A DNA stretch of 50,505 bases from NCBI GenBank assembly GCA_019247515.1, contig JAFAOS010000531.1, positions 1 through 50,505 of the forward strand, read 5' to 3'. Shown piece after piece: positions 15,635 through 24,662 of this stretch; the stretch's first letter is position 1, and every line of letters starts with the position of its first letter. Position numbers and translations under genes: made by a program. Source of the DNA: Chloroflexota bacterium (GTDB taxonomy: Bacteria > Chloroflexota > UBA6077 > CF-72). Under the pieces are notes generated by a model that ran no database searches, was not told the origin of the DNA, and saw nothing but the letters and a program-made list of their open reading frames with translations.

Positions 15635-17047
15635 CTACAGACTGCGCAGGAAGACGAGAAGGGTTTCCTTATCGAATGTATTCAGGTTATTGAAGTTACC
15701 GACGACCTGGTTCGCTTCGGAGCCGCTACTCGCGTGCTGCTGGATGGCCTCCATCAGGTCCGAGGTGCGCCCGTCGTGCAAGAAGAACAGGCGCTGGCCG
15801 ACACCCCAGAGTGGTGCAGTGCGGAACTCATTTCCACTCGCGCCGCCCTGACTGATGTTGTCTGCCAGTCCGCTGCCCATGTCGTGGATCAACAGGTCGG
15901 AATACAGGTTCGCCTTCTGGTTGCTCAACGCGGCGATAGTCGACGGGCCGGTGGTCAGGCTCGGCGTGTGACACATGTCACAACCGGCCTGAGAGAAGAC
16001 CTGCTGGCCGTGCTGCGTGAACGGGTTGGGCTGTTGCGCAGTCGGCGGCGCCAGCATCTGCATGAAGAGCCCGAACTGGGTCACATCGCTCTGTGCTGCT
16101 CCGCCATTGCCGGTGAAGTCTTCCGGAGTGGCGCTCTGGGTGGAGCAGATGTCGCGCTCGTTGGGGAAAACCTCGTTGGTGACGCCTTGTTCCACGTTGT
16201 AGGCTTCGCCGGCAAACATCACCAGGCTCTTGTTCTGGGCTTTCCAACCGAAGCGAGTGACAGTTCCGTCATTGCCGCTGTTGTTGGTCCGTCCCGAGAT
16301 GCCGAGGCCTGCTTTCTGTCCGGCCGAGGCCTTCATGTTGGCGACGATCGTCGCATCCGGGATGGCCTCGATGAGCCCCGCGCCGAACGTGGGCGTTGGA
16401 ATACGGAAGATGGCGTTATTGGCGCCGAGGGCGCCGGCAAAGTCGGGTTGGCTCAGCCCGCAGCCAGGATTCACGAACAGGTCGTGGACGCCGCCGTCCG
16501 GCGTGCCGTCGGCATTCTTGACGAAGCGGACTTCGCGCACCGGACCCGTGGCGGTAATGAAGCTCGGTATCGATTGACCGGTGATCGCCGCCTGGGGATT
16601 GGTCGGCGGACTGCTGCCGCCCACCGCCGGGTAGGCGTGGCAACCGGCGCAGCTATTCATGTTGAATCGAGGACCCAGGCCGTTACTGACGGTGTCGACT
16701 TCCTCGAAGGTCGTCTGACCCTGGGTGAAAAAGCCCATTTGCGTCGAAGTCAAATTGGGCATCGCACCCCCCGCCGCGGGTGGGAGTTTGCGTGGGCCGG
16801 GATCGCACGGTATCGGCGCACAGAAATTTGCGCTGCCGAACTGCCCATTCGGCGGTGCGGACTCCACCGGTGCGGTCGCCGGCGCCGTCTGCGCACCGGC
16901 GATACCCAGCGGGGCCGTTGCAATGGCAAGCAGTCCCAGTCCCAGTATCACCAGTCCCCAGGCGAACACTCGACCACCCGGCGGCGGTTGGGCGACGCGC
17001 ACGTGCGGAAAGCGGCGGGCAGCCAGAGCCCACCGGGAATACGGCAT
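15635..17047 (-). CDS. Secreted di-haem oxidoreductase-like protein (DUF1111 family)
   Basis: A 470-residue exported c-type cytochrome. After a basic N-terminus there is a hydrophobic segment (VFAWGLVILGLGLLAIATA) with likely cleavage near AGAQ. Two haem-attachment motifs are seen: CAGCH and CDMCH. The order and spacing, with LPPLWGVG-like APLWGVGQRLFFLHDGRTSD at the C-terminus, match the DUF1111 di-haem oxidoreductases, distant relatives of MauG and cytochrome c peroxidase. It probably carries out electron transfer or oxidation outside the membrane. No partner gene is nearby. The ATG at 17047 fits the signal peptide. Confidence 0.88.
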   Translation of the reverse strand: MPYSRWALAARRFPHVRVAQPPPGGRVFAWGLVILGLGLLAIATAPLGIAGAQTAPATAPVESAPPNGQFGSANFCAPIPCDPGPRKLPPAAGGAMPNLTSTQMGFFTQGQTTFEEVDTVSNGLGPRFNMNSCAGCHAYPAVGGSSPPTNPQAAITGQSIPSFITATGPVREVRFVKNADGTPDGGVHDLFVNPGCGLSQPDFAGALGANNAIFRIPTPTFGAGLIEAIPDATIVANMKASAGQKAGLGISGRTNNSGNDGTVTRFGWKAQNKSLVMFAGEAYNVEQGVTNEVFPNERDICSTQSATPEDFTGNGGAAQSDVTQFGLFMQMLAPPTAQQPNPFTQHGQQVFSQAGCDMCHTPSLTTGPSTIAALSNQKANLYSDLLIHDMGSGLADNISQGGASGNEFRTAPLWGVGQRLFFLHDGRTSDLMEAIQQHASSGSEANQVVGNFNNLNTFDKETLLVFLRSL

Positions 17048-17386
17048 AGTGATACCCCTTTCGTCTCACCACTCGTTGAATGCGTCCCCAAGCAACGGCC
17101 GTCTATTCCCTTGCGGTACGCGGGTACGCTGGAGCACCGTCCGCTCAGCGCGTAGCCATTTGGCGGCGTTCTCCGGTGGAAATCAACTACGCGAACCTGA
17201 ACTATTGATAAAAAATGGGAACAAAACGGTTTAAGTTGGCGAACGTTCGTAACTTGTCGTGTTGCAGGCCGGCACATTGTCGTTACCGTGGGACGCTGCG
17301 GTCCCGCCGGCGCTCGGCCAGGCCAGGCAGCTACCGCTTAGTCTGTGAACAATCCGTCCCACAACTTGGGTCCTGTCGATCGGTAG
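17048..17386. other. Gene-free region upstream of the DUF1111 gene
   Basis: I see no convincing gene here. It contains an AT-richer patch at about 17205-17260 and a CGAACGTTCG palindrome at 17240-17249, which may belong to the promoter region of the DUF1111 gene on the minus strand. A GTAGGGG-AGA-CCCCTAC hairpin (17383-17399) marks the right edge. Confidence 0.5.
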
Positions 17387-17407
17387 GGGAGACCCCTACA
17401 ACCCCCA
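17375..17407. repeat. GTAGGGG-AGA-CCCCTAC hairpin repeat (also at 4541-4581)
   Basis: A perfect 7-bp stem with a three-base loop at 17383-17399, with TGTCGAT before it and ACCCCCA after it. The same arrangement, with one inserted base, is found at 4541-4581, so it is a dispersed element. Confidence 0.65.
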
Positions 17408-17734
17408 GGTTCAGGTTGATGTTGCCCCAGATTTGACCGGTACCCCGCGCCGGCCTGTTCTGGCAGCCGCAGCTGTCGCTCGGCGCGGCGCCGGCGGCTC
17501 CGGCCAGTGCGGCGTCTCCGTCAGCAGCTTCCTGTGAATGCCCGAGTCCGTCACCTCCTGGGGAGACCTCTGCAACCCCAGGGGGCAGGTTGATGTTGTC
17601 CCAGATTTGACCGGCACCCCGCGCCGGTCTGTCCTGGCAGCCACAGCTGTCGCTCGGCGCGGCGCTGCCGGCTCCGGCCGGTGCGGCGTCTCCGTCAGCA
17701 GTTTCCGGTGAATGCCCGAGTCCGTCACCTCCTG
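17387..17734. repeat. Tandem duplication of a 174-bp unit
   Basis: Copy 1 (17387-17560) and copy 2 (17561-17734) align without gaps and are about 90% identical by my count. Landmarks in both are GTTGATGTT, CCAGATTTGACCGG, GCTGTCGCTCGGCGCGGC and TGCCCGAGTCCGTCACCTCC. The unit is 58 codons long, so minus-strand frames stay open through both copies; one reads SDSCGCQ.RPARG.GQIW.NINL twice. Most differences in that frame change the amino acid, so coding is not proven. The element lies just upstream of the ABC transporter operon. Confidence 0.8.
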
Positions 17735-17798
17735 TAAGGCGTGCACCTGGGCACTCCGCACGAAGCGTCCGCCTCGGCCCGACCTGTACCCTGTGGGC

Positions 17799-18596
17799 GT
17801 GCTCGAACGTCCCGCCGTTCAGACCACGTCCGTCGATCACTACGGCCTGCTTGCCCCTCGCGCGGACGTAGCACTGGCCTTCGAGCACGTGAACAAGACC
17901 TTTCCTGATGGCACGCAGGCCCTGGACGACGTCAGTCTCGACGTCGCCGCCGGTGAGATGGTCGCCATCGTCGGCCCGTCCGGCTGCGGAAAGTCGACCC
18001 TGCTACGCCTCGCTTCGAGATTGAGCAGCCCTTCGGCAGGCGAGATTCGTGTTGCCCAGGGCAATCTGGGCTACGTCTTTCAAGACCCCACGCTGCTGCC
18101 GTGGCGCACTGTCCAGAGCAACGTTGAGCTCCTGGCTGAGTTGGCCGGCGTGCCAAAAGCCGAGCGGGCCCGGCTTGCGGCTGACGCCATCGCCCTGACC
18201 GGGCTGGTTGGCTTCGAGAATCACCGACCTCGCGCGCTGTCTGGCGGCATGCGCATGCGCGTGTCGCTGGCGCGTTCGCTCACCATGCGACCCCGCATCT
18301 TCCTGTTCGACGAGCCCTTCGGCGCCCTCGACGAGATCACGCGCGAGCGATTGAACGGCGAGTTGCTCGGGTTGTTCGAGCGCGAGCAATTTGCGGGGCT
18401 GTTCGTCACCCACTCGGTAAGCGAGGCCGCCTTCCTGGCCTCCCGCGTGGTGGTCATGTCGCCGCGCCCGGGCAGTATCGTGGCCGAGGTCGCGATCCCG
18501 TTCGCCTACCCACGCTCGCCAGAGTTGCGGTTCGATCCGGACTTTGCCGCGACCGCGGGTCAGATTTCGGCGCGGCTGCGAGCCAACCTGACGTGA
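17799..18596 (+). CDS. ABC transporter ATP-binding protein (NitT/TauT type)
   Basis: ATPase subunit of an importer. Walker A is GPSGCGKST, the Q-loop is VFQDPTLLPWR, the signature is LSGGM, Walker B is IFLFDEPFGALDE, and the switch His is in VTHSVSEA. The PTLLPWR sequence and the overall arrangement are typical of SsuB/TauB/ThiZ-type subunits. The start is uncertain: GTG at 17799 (265 residues) or GTG at 17793, while the open frame begins within the repeat at 17712. The stop overlaps the permease start by 4 bases. It forms a three-gene operon with permease and binding protein. Confidence 0.9.
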   Translation: MLERPAVQTTSVDHYGLLAPRADVALAFEHVNKTFPDGTQALDDVSLDVAAGEMVAIVGPSGCGKSTLLRLASRLSSPSAGEIRVAQGNLGYVFQDPTLLPWRTVQSNVELLAELAGVPKAERARLAADAIALTGLVGFENHRPRALSGGMRMRVSLARSLTMRPRIFLFDEPFGALDEITRERLNGELLGLFEREQFAGLFVTHSVSEAAFLASRVVVMSPRPGSIVAEVAIPFAYPRSPELRFDPDFAATAGQISARLRANLT

Positions 18597-19462
18597 GCGT
18601 CTCCACGGCTCCGCCTTCCGAGCAGCGCGCTCCGGCAGCGCCCGAGGTCAGTCGCCGAAGGGAGGCAAATCGTGGTCGGGCGATCGCCCAGATCGCGGCC
18701 CCGGTCGTCGTCTTCTTGCTGGTGCTGCTGGTGTGGCTGTTCATCAGCTACGTGCTGCTCGAGCCGCGTCGCCGCTTTCTGATGCCGCCGCCACAAGACG
18801 TGGTCGTGGTCGGCTTGCTCAACCCGGCCAACTCCAGCGAGATCCTCGCCGCGCTGTGGTCGACGACGCAGGTTGCCATCGTCGGCCTGGCGGTGGCCAT
18901 CGTCATCGGCACCATCATTCCGATCCTGATGATCCAGGCGCAGTGGATTGAATGGTCGATCTACCCCTGGGCGGTGGTCCTGCAGACGATTCCCATTCTG
19001 GCCATCGTGCCGCTGATCGGCTTCTGGTTCCAGTTCGGGTTCAGCAGTCGTGTGCTGGTCTGCGTGCTCATTTCGCTGTTTCCGATCATCACCAACACGT
19101 TGTTCGGGCTGAAGTCCTCCGACCAGTCGCACCACGACCTGTTCACCCTCCAACGCGCGACGCGGCTGCAACGGCTGCTCAAGCTGCAGTTGCCGGGCGC
19201 GTTGCCCGCGATCGTCTCTGGCTGGCGAATCGCGGCCGGGCTGTCGGTGGTCGGGGCGATCGTCGGCGACTTCTTCTTCCGCCAGGGCGACCCCGGCATC
19301 GGCCGACTGATCGACGACTATCGGGCGCGACTCCAGGCGGAACAGCTCTTCGCCGCGGTGGCGCTGTCGTCAATCCTCGGTCTGCTGGTGTTCTGGGGAT
19401 TCGGCTTTCTGGGTCACGTGCTGGTTGGCTCCTGGCACGAATCCCAGCGCCCCTCGGAATAA
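18593..19462 (+). CDS. ABC transporter permease (NitT/TauT type)
   Basis: A 289-residue inner-membrane permease with about six hydrophobic segments, beginning with IAAPVVVFLLVLLVWLFISY. The cytoplasmic EAA-like loop lies around LLKLQLPGALPAIVSGWRIAAG, which matches the BPD_transp_1 family. The GTG start at 18593 overlaps the ATPase stop (GTGA), suggesting coupling. With the lipoprotein downstream it forms a complete importer. The substrate is unknown; relatives carry nitrate, sulfonates, thiamine pyrimidine or riboflavin. Confidence 0.9.
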   Translation: MSVSTAPPSEQRAPAAPEVSRRREANRGRAIAQIAAPVVVFLLVLLVWLFISYVLLEPRRRFLMPPPQDVVVVGLLNPANSSEILAALWSTTQVAIVGLAVAIVIGTIIPILMIQAQWIEWSIYPWAVVLQTIPILAIVPLIGFWFQFGFSSRVLVCVLISLFPIITNTLFGLKSSDQSHHDLFTLQRATRLQRLLKLQLPGALPAIVSGWRIAAGLSVVGAIVGDFFFRQGDPGIGRLIDDYRARLQAEQLFAAVALSSILGLLVFWGFGFLGHVLVGSWHESQRPSE

Positions 19463-19510
19463 CAAATCGTCTCGCACATTCATACAGAACAGAAGGGGGT
19501 CCCGCACACC

Positions 19511-20866
19511 ATGATGTACCCGGCCCGTCGCCTGATCAGTTCTGGGCGGCCACTGCTGTCGATCGCGTTGGCAGGCGTGATTGCGCTGACGGCCTGCACG
19601 ACGACAGCGCCGCCGCCCGCGCCGACCAGCCCGCCCGCGGCGGCCAAGCCCACGACGCCACCGGCCGCCGCCGCCTCGCCAGCGGCGTCGCCTTCGGTGG
19701 CCGTTGCCGCTTCACCCGCGGCCGCCGCCTCCCCATCCGCGGCGGCCAGCCCGGCCGTGTCCCCCGTGCCCTCGGTCGCTCCATCGCTGGTGCCCTCACC
19801 CAGCGCGGTGGCCGGCACGTCGCCAGCGGGCGCGGCCGTTGCGGCCGGCAGCTTGAAGGGCGTCTGCCCGGACAACGTGGTCGTCCAGACCAACTGGTGG
19901 CCGGAGCCGGATCATGGTTTCCTGTACCAGTTGATCGGTCCGAATGGCACGATCGACATCGACAAGAACGCCTACTCGGGTCCCCTGGGCAACACCGGCG
20001 TGAACCTCGAGGTCCGCGCGGGTGGTCCGGCGATTGGCTTCCAGCAAGTCACGGCCCAGATGTATTCGGACGACAGCATCCTGCTCGGGATGGCCGCGAC
20101 CGACGAGCAGATTCAGAACTCGGCGAGCCAGCCGTCCAGAGGCGTCTTCGCCTGGTATGCAAAGAATCCTCAGATCTTCTTCTGGGGCAATCCGGATTGG
20201 GACTTTCAGAGCGTATCCGACATCGGCAAGAACGGCGCGACCGTGCTGGCGTTCTCGCCCGCGACGTTTGTCGACGTGCTGGTGGGCAAAGGCGCCCTCA
20301 ACAAGAACCAGGTGGACGAGTCGTACACCGGCGATCCATCACGCTTCGTGGCCGCCGACGGGAACATCGTCTCGCAGGGCTTCATCACCTCTGAGCCGTA
20401 CATCTACGAGAACGAGGTGCAGGGCTGGAAAAAGCCCGTCAAGTTCTTGCTGCTGGATAAAGAAGTGCCGATTTACCAGGACGACATGGCCATCCGGTCG
20501 GACAAGCTCGAAGCCAGCCGCGCCTGCTTGCAGAAGCTGGTCCCCCTGATGCAGCAGTCAGCTATTGACTACGTGAAGAACCCGGTTCCGATCAACAACA
20601 TGATCGTCGACTACACGTCGCGCATCAAAGGCGGGACGCAAATCTCCGCCACCGGCGCGGCCGACGCCGTACAGAAGATGCTCACCTACGGCATCGTCGC
20701 AAACGGCACCGACGGCGTGTACGGTTCGTACGACACCGCCCAGGTCCAGCAGCTCATCGACGATTTCGGGCCCGTCTTCGTCGCGCGCGGCAAGCCGCCC
20801 GAGGCAGGCCTCCAGCCGTCGGACATCGTCACCAACGAGTTTCTCGACAAGAACATTCACCTCTGA
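19511..20866 (+). CDS. ABC transporter substrate-binding lipoprotein
   Basis: A 451-residue lipoprotein with signal peptide and a clear lipobox, LTAC (Cys 29). Residues 30-110 are an Ala/Pro/Ser/Thr-rich tether. The binding domain (about 115-451) has periplasmic-binding-protein features: VVVQTNWWPEPDHGFLYQL near the start and SEPYIYENEVQGW in the middle, as in NMT1/Thi5-like and RibY-like proteins. The ligand is uncertain. An AGAAGGGGG ribosome-binding site precedes the ATG. It is the last gene of the transporter operon. Confidence 0.88.
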   Translation: MMYPARRLISSGRPLLSIALAGVIALTACTTTAPPPAPTSPPAAAKPTTPPAAAASPAASPSVAVAASPAAAASPSAAASPAVSPVPSVAPSLVPSPSAVAGTSPAGAAVAAGSLKGVCPDNVVVQTNWWPEPDHGFLYQLIGPNGTIDIDKNAYSGPLGNTGVNLEVRAGGPAIGFQQVTAQMYSDDSILLGMAATDEQIQNSASQPSRGVFAWYAKNPQIFFWGNPDWDFQSVSDIGKNGATVLAFSPATFVDVLVGKGALNKNQVDESYTGDPSRFVAADGNIVSQGFITSEPYIYENEVQGWKKPVKFLLLDKEVPIYQDDMAIRSDKLEASRACLQKLVPLMQQSAIDYVKNPVPINNMIVDYTSRIKGGTQISATGAADAVQKMLTYGIVANGTDGVYGSYDTAQVQQLIDDFGPVFVARGKPPEAGLQPSDIVTNEFLDKNIHL

Positions 20867-20963
20867 GGTGGCGCTCGGCGTCATGCCGCCGCTGCGCAGG
20901 CCCGACCCCGATGACGTAGGGCGCGCCCGCGGCTGGGTCTCGACCGGGCAACTCGGGCCGATC

Positions 20964-21632
20964 TCACGGGACCAGTCGTTCGATCCGCCACGTCGTCCCA
21001 TCCCATACGCGTGTGTACCTGAGCCGGTCCTGCAATCGGTTCTCCCGCCCCTGCCAGAACTCAATCGACTCGGCGCGCAGCCGATACGCGCCCCAATCCC
21101 ATGGCACGTCAGTCTCACCCGAGCCGAGCGCCTTCGCAAAGCTGCGCTCGAGCGTCGCGCGGTCGGGGATCACCTCACTCTGCCGGCACGCGCGCAGCAT
21201 GACCTGCAACGGAAACGGGGTCGCGGCGAAGAACTCCTCCACCACCGATCGCGGCAGAACCTCAACGGTGCCGCGCACGCGGACTTGCCGCAGCAGGATC
21301 GGCCAGAAGAAGGTCAAGGCCGCGTGCGGATTGGCCGCCAGCTCGCGCGCCTTCGGACTTTCGGTGTTGGTCTGGAACACAAAGCCCTCGGAGTCGACTC
21401 TTTCCAGCAACACCATTCGCGCCGACGGCACTCCCGCGGCGCTGGCGGTGGCCAGGTTCATTGCGTTGGCCATCCGCTCGCCTGAAGCGGTGGCTTCCGA
21501 TAGCCAGCGCTCGAACTGGCGATGCGGATCGGACTCCAGGTCTGCCTCGAGCAGCGCTGGCTCGGACGTGGTCATCAGCACGCCAGGGTAGGCGCCGGCT
21601 GCCCGCGCAAAAGCCTGGCCGTCCTCCATCAC
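20964..21632 (-). CDS. pdxH: Pyridoxamine 5'-phosphate oxidase
   Basis: An FMN enzyme that oxidises pyridoxamine/pyridoxine 5'-phosphate to PLP. Recognisable segments: DPHRQFERWLSEA, MNLATASAAGVPSARMVLLE, GFVFQTNTESPKARELAANP, LTFFWPILLRQVRVRGTVE, and the C-terminal FWQGRENRLQDRLRY followed by WRIERLVP at the end. The C-terminal RLxP-type end is diagnostic for PdxH. The start could be 21632 (222 residues) or 21575 (203 residues); neither has a good ribosome-binding site. It is convergent with the ABC operon and divergent from the monooxygenase gene. Confidence 0.93.
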   Translation of the reverse strand: MMEDGQAFARAAGAYPGVLMTTSEPALLEADLESDPHRQFERWLSEATASGERMANAMNLATASAAGVPSARMVLLERVDSEGFVFQTNTESPKARELAANPHAALTFFWPILLRQVRVRGTVEVLPRSVVEEFFAATPFPLQVMLRACRQSEVIPDRATLERSFAKALGSGETDVPWDWGAYRLRAESIEFWQGRENRLQDRLRYTRVWDGTTWRIERLVP

Positions 21633-21652
21633 AAGCTGCGTCGCTCGATTCG

Positions 21653-22855
21653 GTGCGGTTTAATGGTCAGACCTTGAGCCTGCAGCTGGGCGCATTTTTC
21701 TTTTGCGGCGTCGACATGTCCGACGCGGGTATCAACGGCACCCCGCCACAGGACCGCCGCTACCGTCAGGCTGACTTCATGAAGGTGTACGCCGACCTCG
21801 AAGCGTACGCGAAGGCCGCCGAGCGACTCGGCTACGCCAGCTTCTGGCTTGCCGAGCATCACTTCCAGTACGAAGGCTAAGAAGTGGTCCCGAATGCGAT
21901 CCTGATGTCCGCTTTCCTCGCCGAGCGCACGCGGCGGCTCAAGTTCGGAGCCATGTTCAACGTCCTGCCGCAGTGGCACCCGTTGCGTTTCGCGGAAGAC
22001 TTCGCGCTGGCCGATGTCATGACGGGTGGCCGCATGATTTCTGGCATTGGTCGCGGCACCGTGCCGCGCGAGGCCGAGCCGCTCGGGACGCGCGTCGGTT
22101 GGAACGGCGATCCAGATGACACGTACAACCGCGAAGTCTTCGAAGAGCAGGTCGAGATCATCAAGCGCGCCTGGCACGACGAGACCTTTTCTTTCGACGG
22201 CAAGCATTACCAGCTGCCGCCCCAGAGGATCGACGATCGCGGCCGCGGCGTGCAGTCGCTGACGCTGATCCCCAAACCGCTGAACGTGCCCGTCGACATC
22301 TGGCAGCCGGTGACGAGTCGGCCGACGGCGGAGTACGTCGCGCGCGAGCGCCACAAGGCGGTCTTCTGGTACCAGAACCGCGCCATGCTGAAGCGCAACT
22401 GGCGCAAGTACGCCGAGCTGGTGGAGCAGTACCACGGCGTGCGGCTGCGCGCGGGGGAGGACCGCCAGGCGGTGCTGAACGTGGTGCTGGCCGATACGCA
22501 CGAGCAGGCCATCGGGCGCGCGCGGCCCGGACACGACGAGTTCTGGCGGTTCCTCGGCCCGTACGGCTGGAGCAAGGCCTACGCCGACGAGAACGGCAAA
22601 CCCTGGGTGTATGGCCGCATCCCGAGCCTTTCCGAGTCCATTGATCAGGGCGCCTGGCTGGTCGGCACGGCTGATGAAGTGGGCGAAGACATCGCCAACC
22701 TGCAACGCGACCTGGGACTGGAGTACGTCTCGATCTTTCCCCACTTCCCGGGCATGCTCCGCGAGCAGGCCGTCGAGCAGCTCGAGCGCTTCGCGCGAGA
22801 CGTCATGCCGCGCCTCCCCGGCAACGCGCGCGAGCCCGTGGCCGGTCGCGCATGA
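21653..22855 (+). pseudogene. LLM-class flavin-dependent monooxygenase interrupted by in-frame TAA
   Basis: A bacterial-luciferase-like F420/FMN monooxygenase. The 5' part (from GTG 21653) carries LSLQLGAFFF and GYASFWLAEHHFQYEG, then TAA (21878-21880), then in the same frame EVVPNAILMSAFLAERTRRLKFG and the rest of the family through 22855. In relatives an aromatic residue (EGYEV) sits where the stop is, so one base change TAC/TAT to TAA explains it. A downstream reading frame from GTG 21884 (323 residues) would lack the first strand and helix and is unlikely to be active. A sequencing error is possible. The stop overlaps the amidohydrolase start (ATGA), so the operon order is kept. Confidence 0.85.
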
Positions 22856-24258
22856 CCGACGTCGACCTGCTCATCCTGGGCGGCACCCTCGTCACCGCAC
22901 GATCGGACGGCCGGGTCGTGACCGACGGCGGCATCGCGATTGCCAACGGCTCGATCCTCGAGCTCGGTGAGCGTCACACCATTCAGACGCAATTCAGCGC
23001 ACGCCGCACGCTCGCCGCCGACGGCATGCTGATCTTCCCCGGCCTCGTCGACACCCACACCCACCTGTACCAGATGCTGCTCAAAGGGCTCGGCGATGAC
23101 CTGCCGCTGATGGAGTGGATCGACGCCTGCACGCAACCGAGCATCCCGCACCTGACGCCGCGCATGTGCTACGTCGCCGCCGCGCTGGGGTGCATCGAAT
23201 CGCTGCGATCGGGCTGCACCACGATTTTCGATTACACGGTGCATCACTCCGACACACAGGCCTACGACGCGATCCTGCAGGCCTTTGACGACGTGGGCAT
23301 CCAGGGCTTCCTTGGTCGCGGGCTACGCGACCGTCCGGCCGAGACGCAGCGCACGTCGGCGCCAGGCATCGACGCGCAGCTAGCCGATTGCGCGCGGCTC
23401 GTCGACAGCTACGGCGCGCGGCGAATCTGGCTCGCGCCGGGGGCGACCTGGGCGCTCGAGGAGGAGAGCCTGCGCGCGACGCGTCGGTTCGCCACCGAAC
23501 GCGGCCTGCGCCTGAGCCTGCACACCGACGAAGTTACCTTCGACAGTGACGAGAGCCTGCGCCGTTTTGGGCAGCGCACGGTGCCGTTCCTCGAGCGCAT
23601 CGGTTTCCTGGGTGCGGACGTACTGCACGCGCACTGCGTGCAACTGACCGACGCGGAGTGCCAGATTCTCGCGCGGCACGGCGCCTGCGTTTCGTACAAC
23701 CCGGTCAGCAACATGTACCTGGGCAGCGGCGTGCCGCCGATTCCGCGCCTGCTCGACCTCGGCGTGACGGTCAGCCTCGGCGCCGACGGCGCCGCGAGCA
23801 ACAACAGCCAGGACATGCTCGAAGCGCTGAAAGTCGGCGCCTTGTTGCCGAAGGTGGCCTGGCGTGACCCGGCGGTGTTCACCGCCGCCGACGCCATCCG
23901 GCTGGCGACCAGTGGCGGCGCGGCGGCGCTGGGCTGCGACGACTTCGGCACCCTGGAAGCGGGCAAGCGCGCCGACCTGTTCATCTTCGATCCGCTCCAC
24001 GCCAAGTCGACGCCGGTCCATGATCCCGTCTCGACGCTGGTGTATTCGAGTGGCGAGGTCAACGTGCGGTCCGTGATCGTCGGCGGACGTCTGGTGCTGG
24101 ACGATCGGCGCATTGTCGGCGTGGACGAGGAAGCGATCTTGCGCGAGGCGCAGAGGCTGGCCGAGCAGCTGGCGGTGGTCGCCGGCACGCGTCGACGGCT
24201 GAGCGGCCGCTGGATGCGCGAGCGAGCAAGGATCAAGGGAGCCCTGGTCGAAGCATGA
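22852..24258 (+). CDS. Amidohydrolase (cytosine/guanine/atrazine deaminase family)
   Basis: A 468-residue metal-dependent hydrolase of the TrzA/AtzB/SsnA group. The metal-binding HxH is in LVDTHTHLYQ; a further His is in LSLHTDE and HAHCVQL; the catalytic Asp is in LGADGAASNNSQDM. The N- and C-terminal beta-sandwich pieces are DLLILGGTLVT and GKRADLFIFD. Such enzymes deaminate or dechlorinate N-heterocycles (8-oxoguanine, guanine, triazines). It starts within the stop of the monooxygenase gene (ATGA) and ends within the start of ridA, so it sits in a tight catabolic operon. Confidence 0.9.
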   Translation: MTDVDLLILGGTLVTARSDGRVVTDGGIAIANGSILELGERHTIQTQFSARRTLAADGMLIFPGLVDTHTHLYQMLLKGLGDDLPLMEWIDACTQPSIPHLTPRMCYVAAALGCIESLRSGCTTIFDYTVHHSDTQAYDAILQAFDDVGIQGFLGRGLRDRPAETQRTSAPGIDAQLADCARLVDSYGARRIWLAPGATWALEEESLRATRRFATERGLRLSLHTDEVTFDSDESLRRFGQRTVPFLERIGFLGADVLHAHCVQLTDAECQILARHGACVSYNPVSNMYLGSGVPPIPRLLDLGVTVSLGADGAASNNSQDMLEALKVGALLPKVAWRDPAVFTAADAIRLATSGGAAALGCDDFGTLEAGKRADLFIFDPLHAKSTPVHDPVSTLVYSSGEVNVRSVIVGGRLVLDDRRIVGVDEEAILREAQRLAEQLAVVAGTRRRLSGRWMRERARIKGALVEA

Positions 24259-24662
24259 CGACGAGAGAGTCCTCCGAACGAGCGGAGTGGATCAATCCGC
24301 CGGGCGTGTACGCGCCCGTGCCGCACTATTCGCAGGTCGCCCGCGCGGGCCAGACGCTGTACATCTCGGGCCAGCTCGGCCTGGACGCCAGCGGTCAGTT
24401 GATCGGCGAAGGTGACGCGCGGGCCCAGGCACGCCAGGCGTGGCAGAACCTGATCGGCATCCTGGCCCACTTTGGCGCCACGCCGCGGCAGCTGGTGAAA
24501 ACGACCACCTTCATCACGCACTGGGCGTACCGTCCGCTGGTGGGCGAGGCGCGCGACGAGATCTTTCCCGAGCCGCCGTATCCGCCGAGCACGCTGGTGG
24601 TGGTCCAGGGCCTTGCCGAACCGCGGTTTCTGGTGGAAATTGAAGCTATAGCTGTTTTGTGA
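24255..24662 (+). CDS. RidA (YjgF/YER057c/UK114) family protein
   Basis: A 135-residue RidA-family enamine/imine deaminase or related hydrolase. Typical features: GQTLYISGQLGLDASGQLIG, QARQAWQNLIGILAHFGA and a C-terminal PPSTLVVVQGLA with FLVEIEAIAVL. The usual catalytic Arg in a CV.R-type segment is not present at the expected place (PSTLV), so it may not be a canonical RidA. It overlaps the amidohydrolase stop (ATGA). RidA-like proteins often accompany N-heterocycle degradation (for example RutC), which fits the neighbours. Confidence 0.88.
   Translation: MTTRESSERAEWINPPGVYAPVPHYSQVARAGQTLYISGQLGLDASGQLIGEGDARAQARQAWQNLIGILAHFGATPRQLVKTTTFITHWAYRPLVGEARDEIFPEPPYPPSTLVVVQGLAEPRFLVEIEAIAVL

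Noticed and set aside
17048..17798. FMN or TPP riboswitch upstream of the ABC importer
   Set aside because: None of the conserved aptamer blocks is present, so vitamin specificity could not be supported.
17331..17888. 185-residue minus-strand frame through the 174-bp repeats as a repeat-peptide gene
   Set aside because: Most differences between the two copies change the amino acid in this frame, and it overlaps the ABC ATPase start. Kept only as a possibility in the findings.
18952..20394. 480-residue plus-strand frame across the permease and binding-protein genes
   Set aside because: It is Arg/Gly/Ala-rich low complexity and crosses two well-supported genes in another frame.
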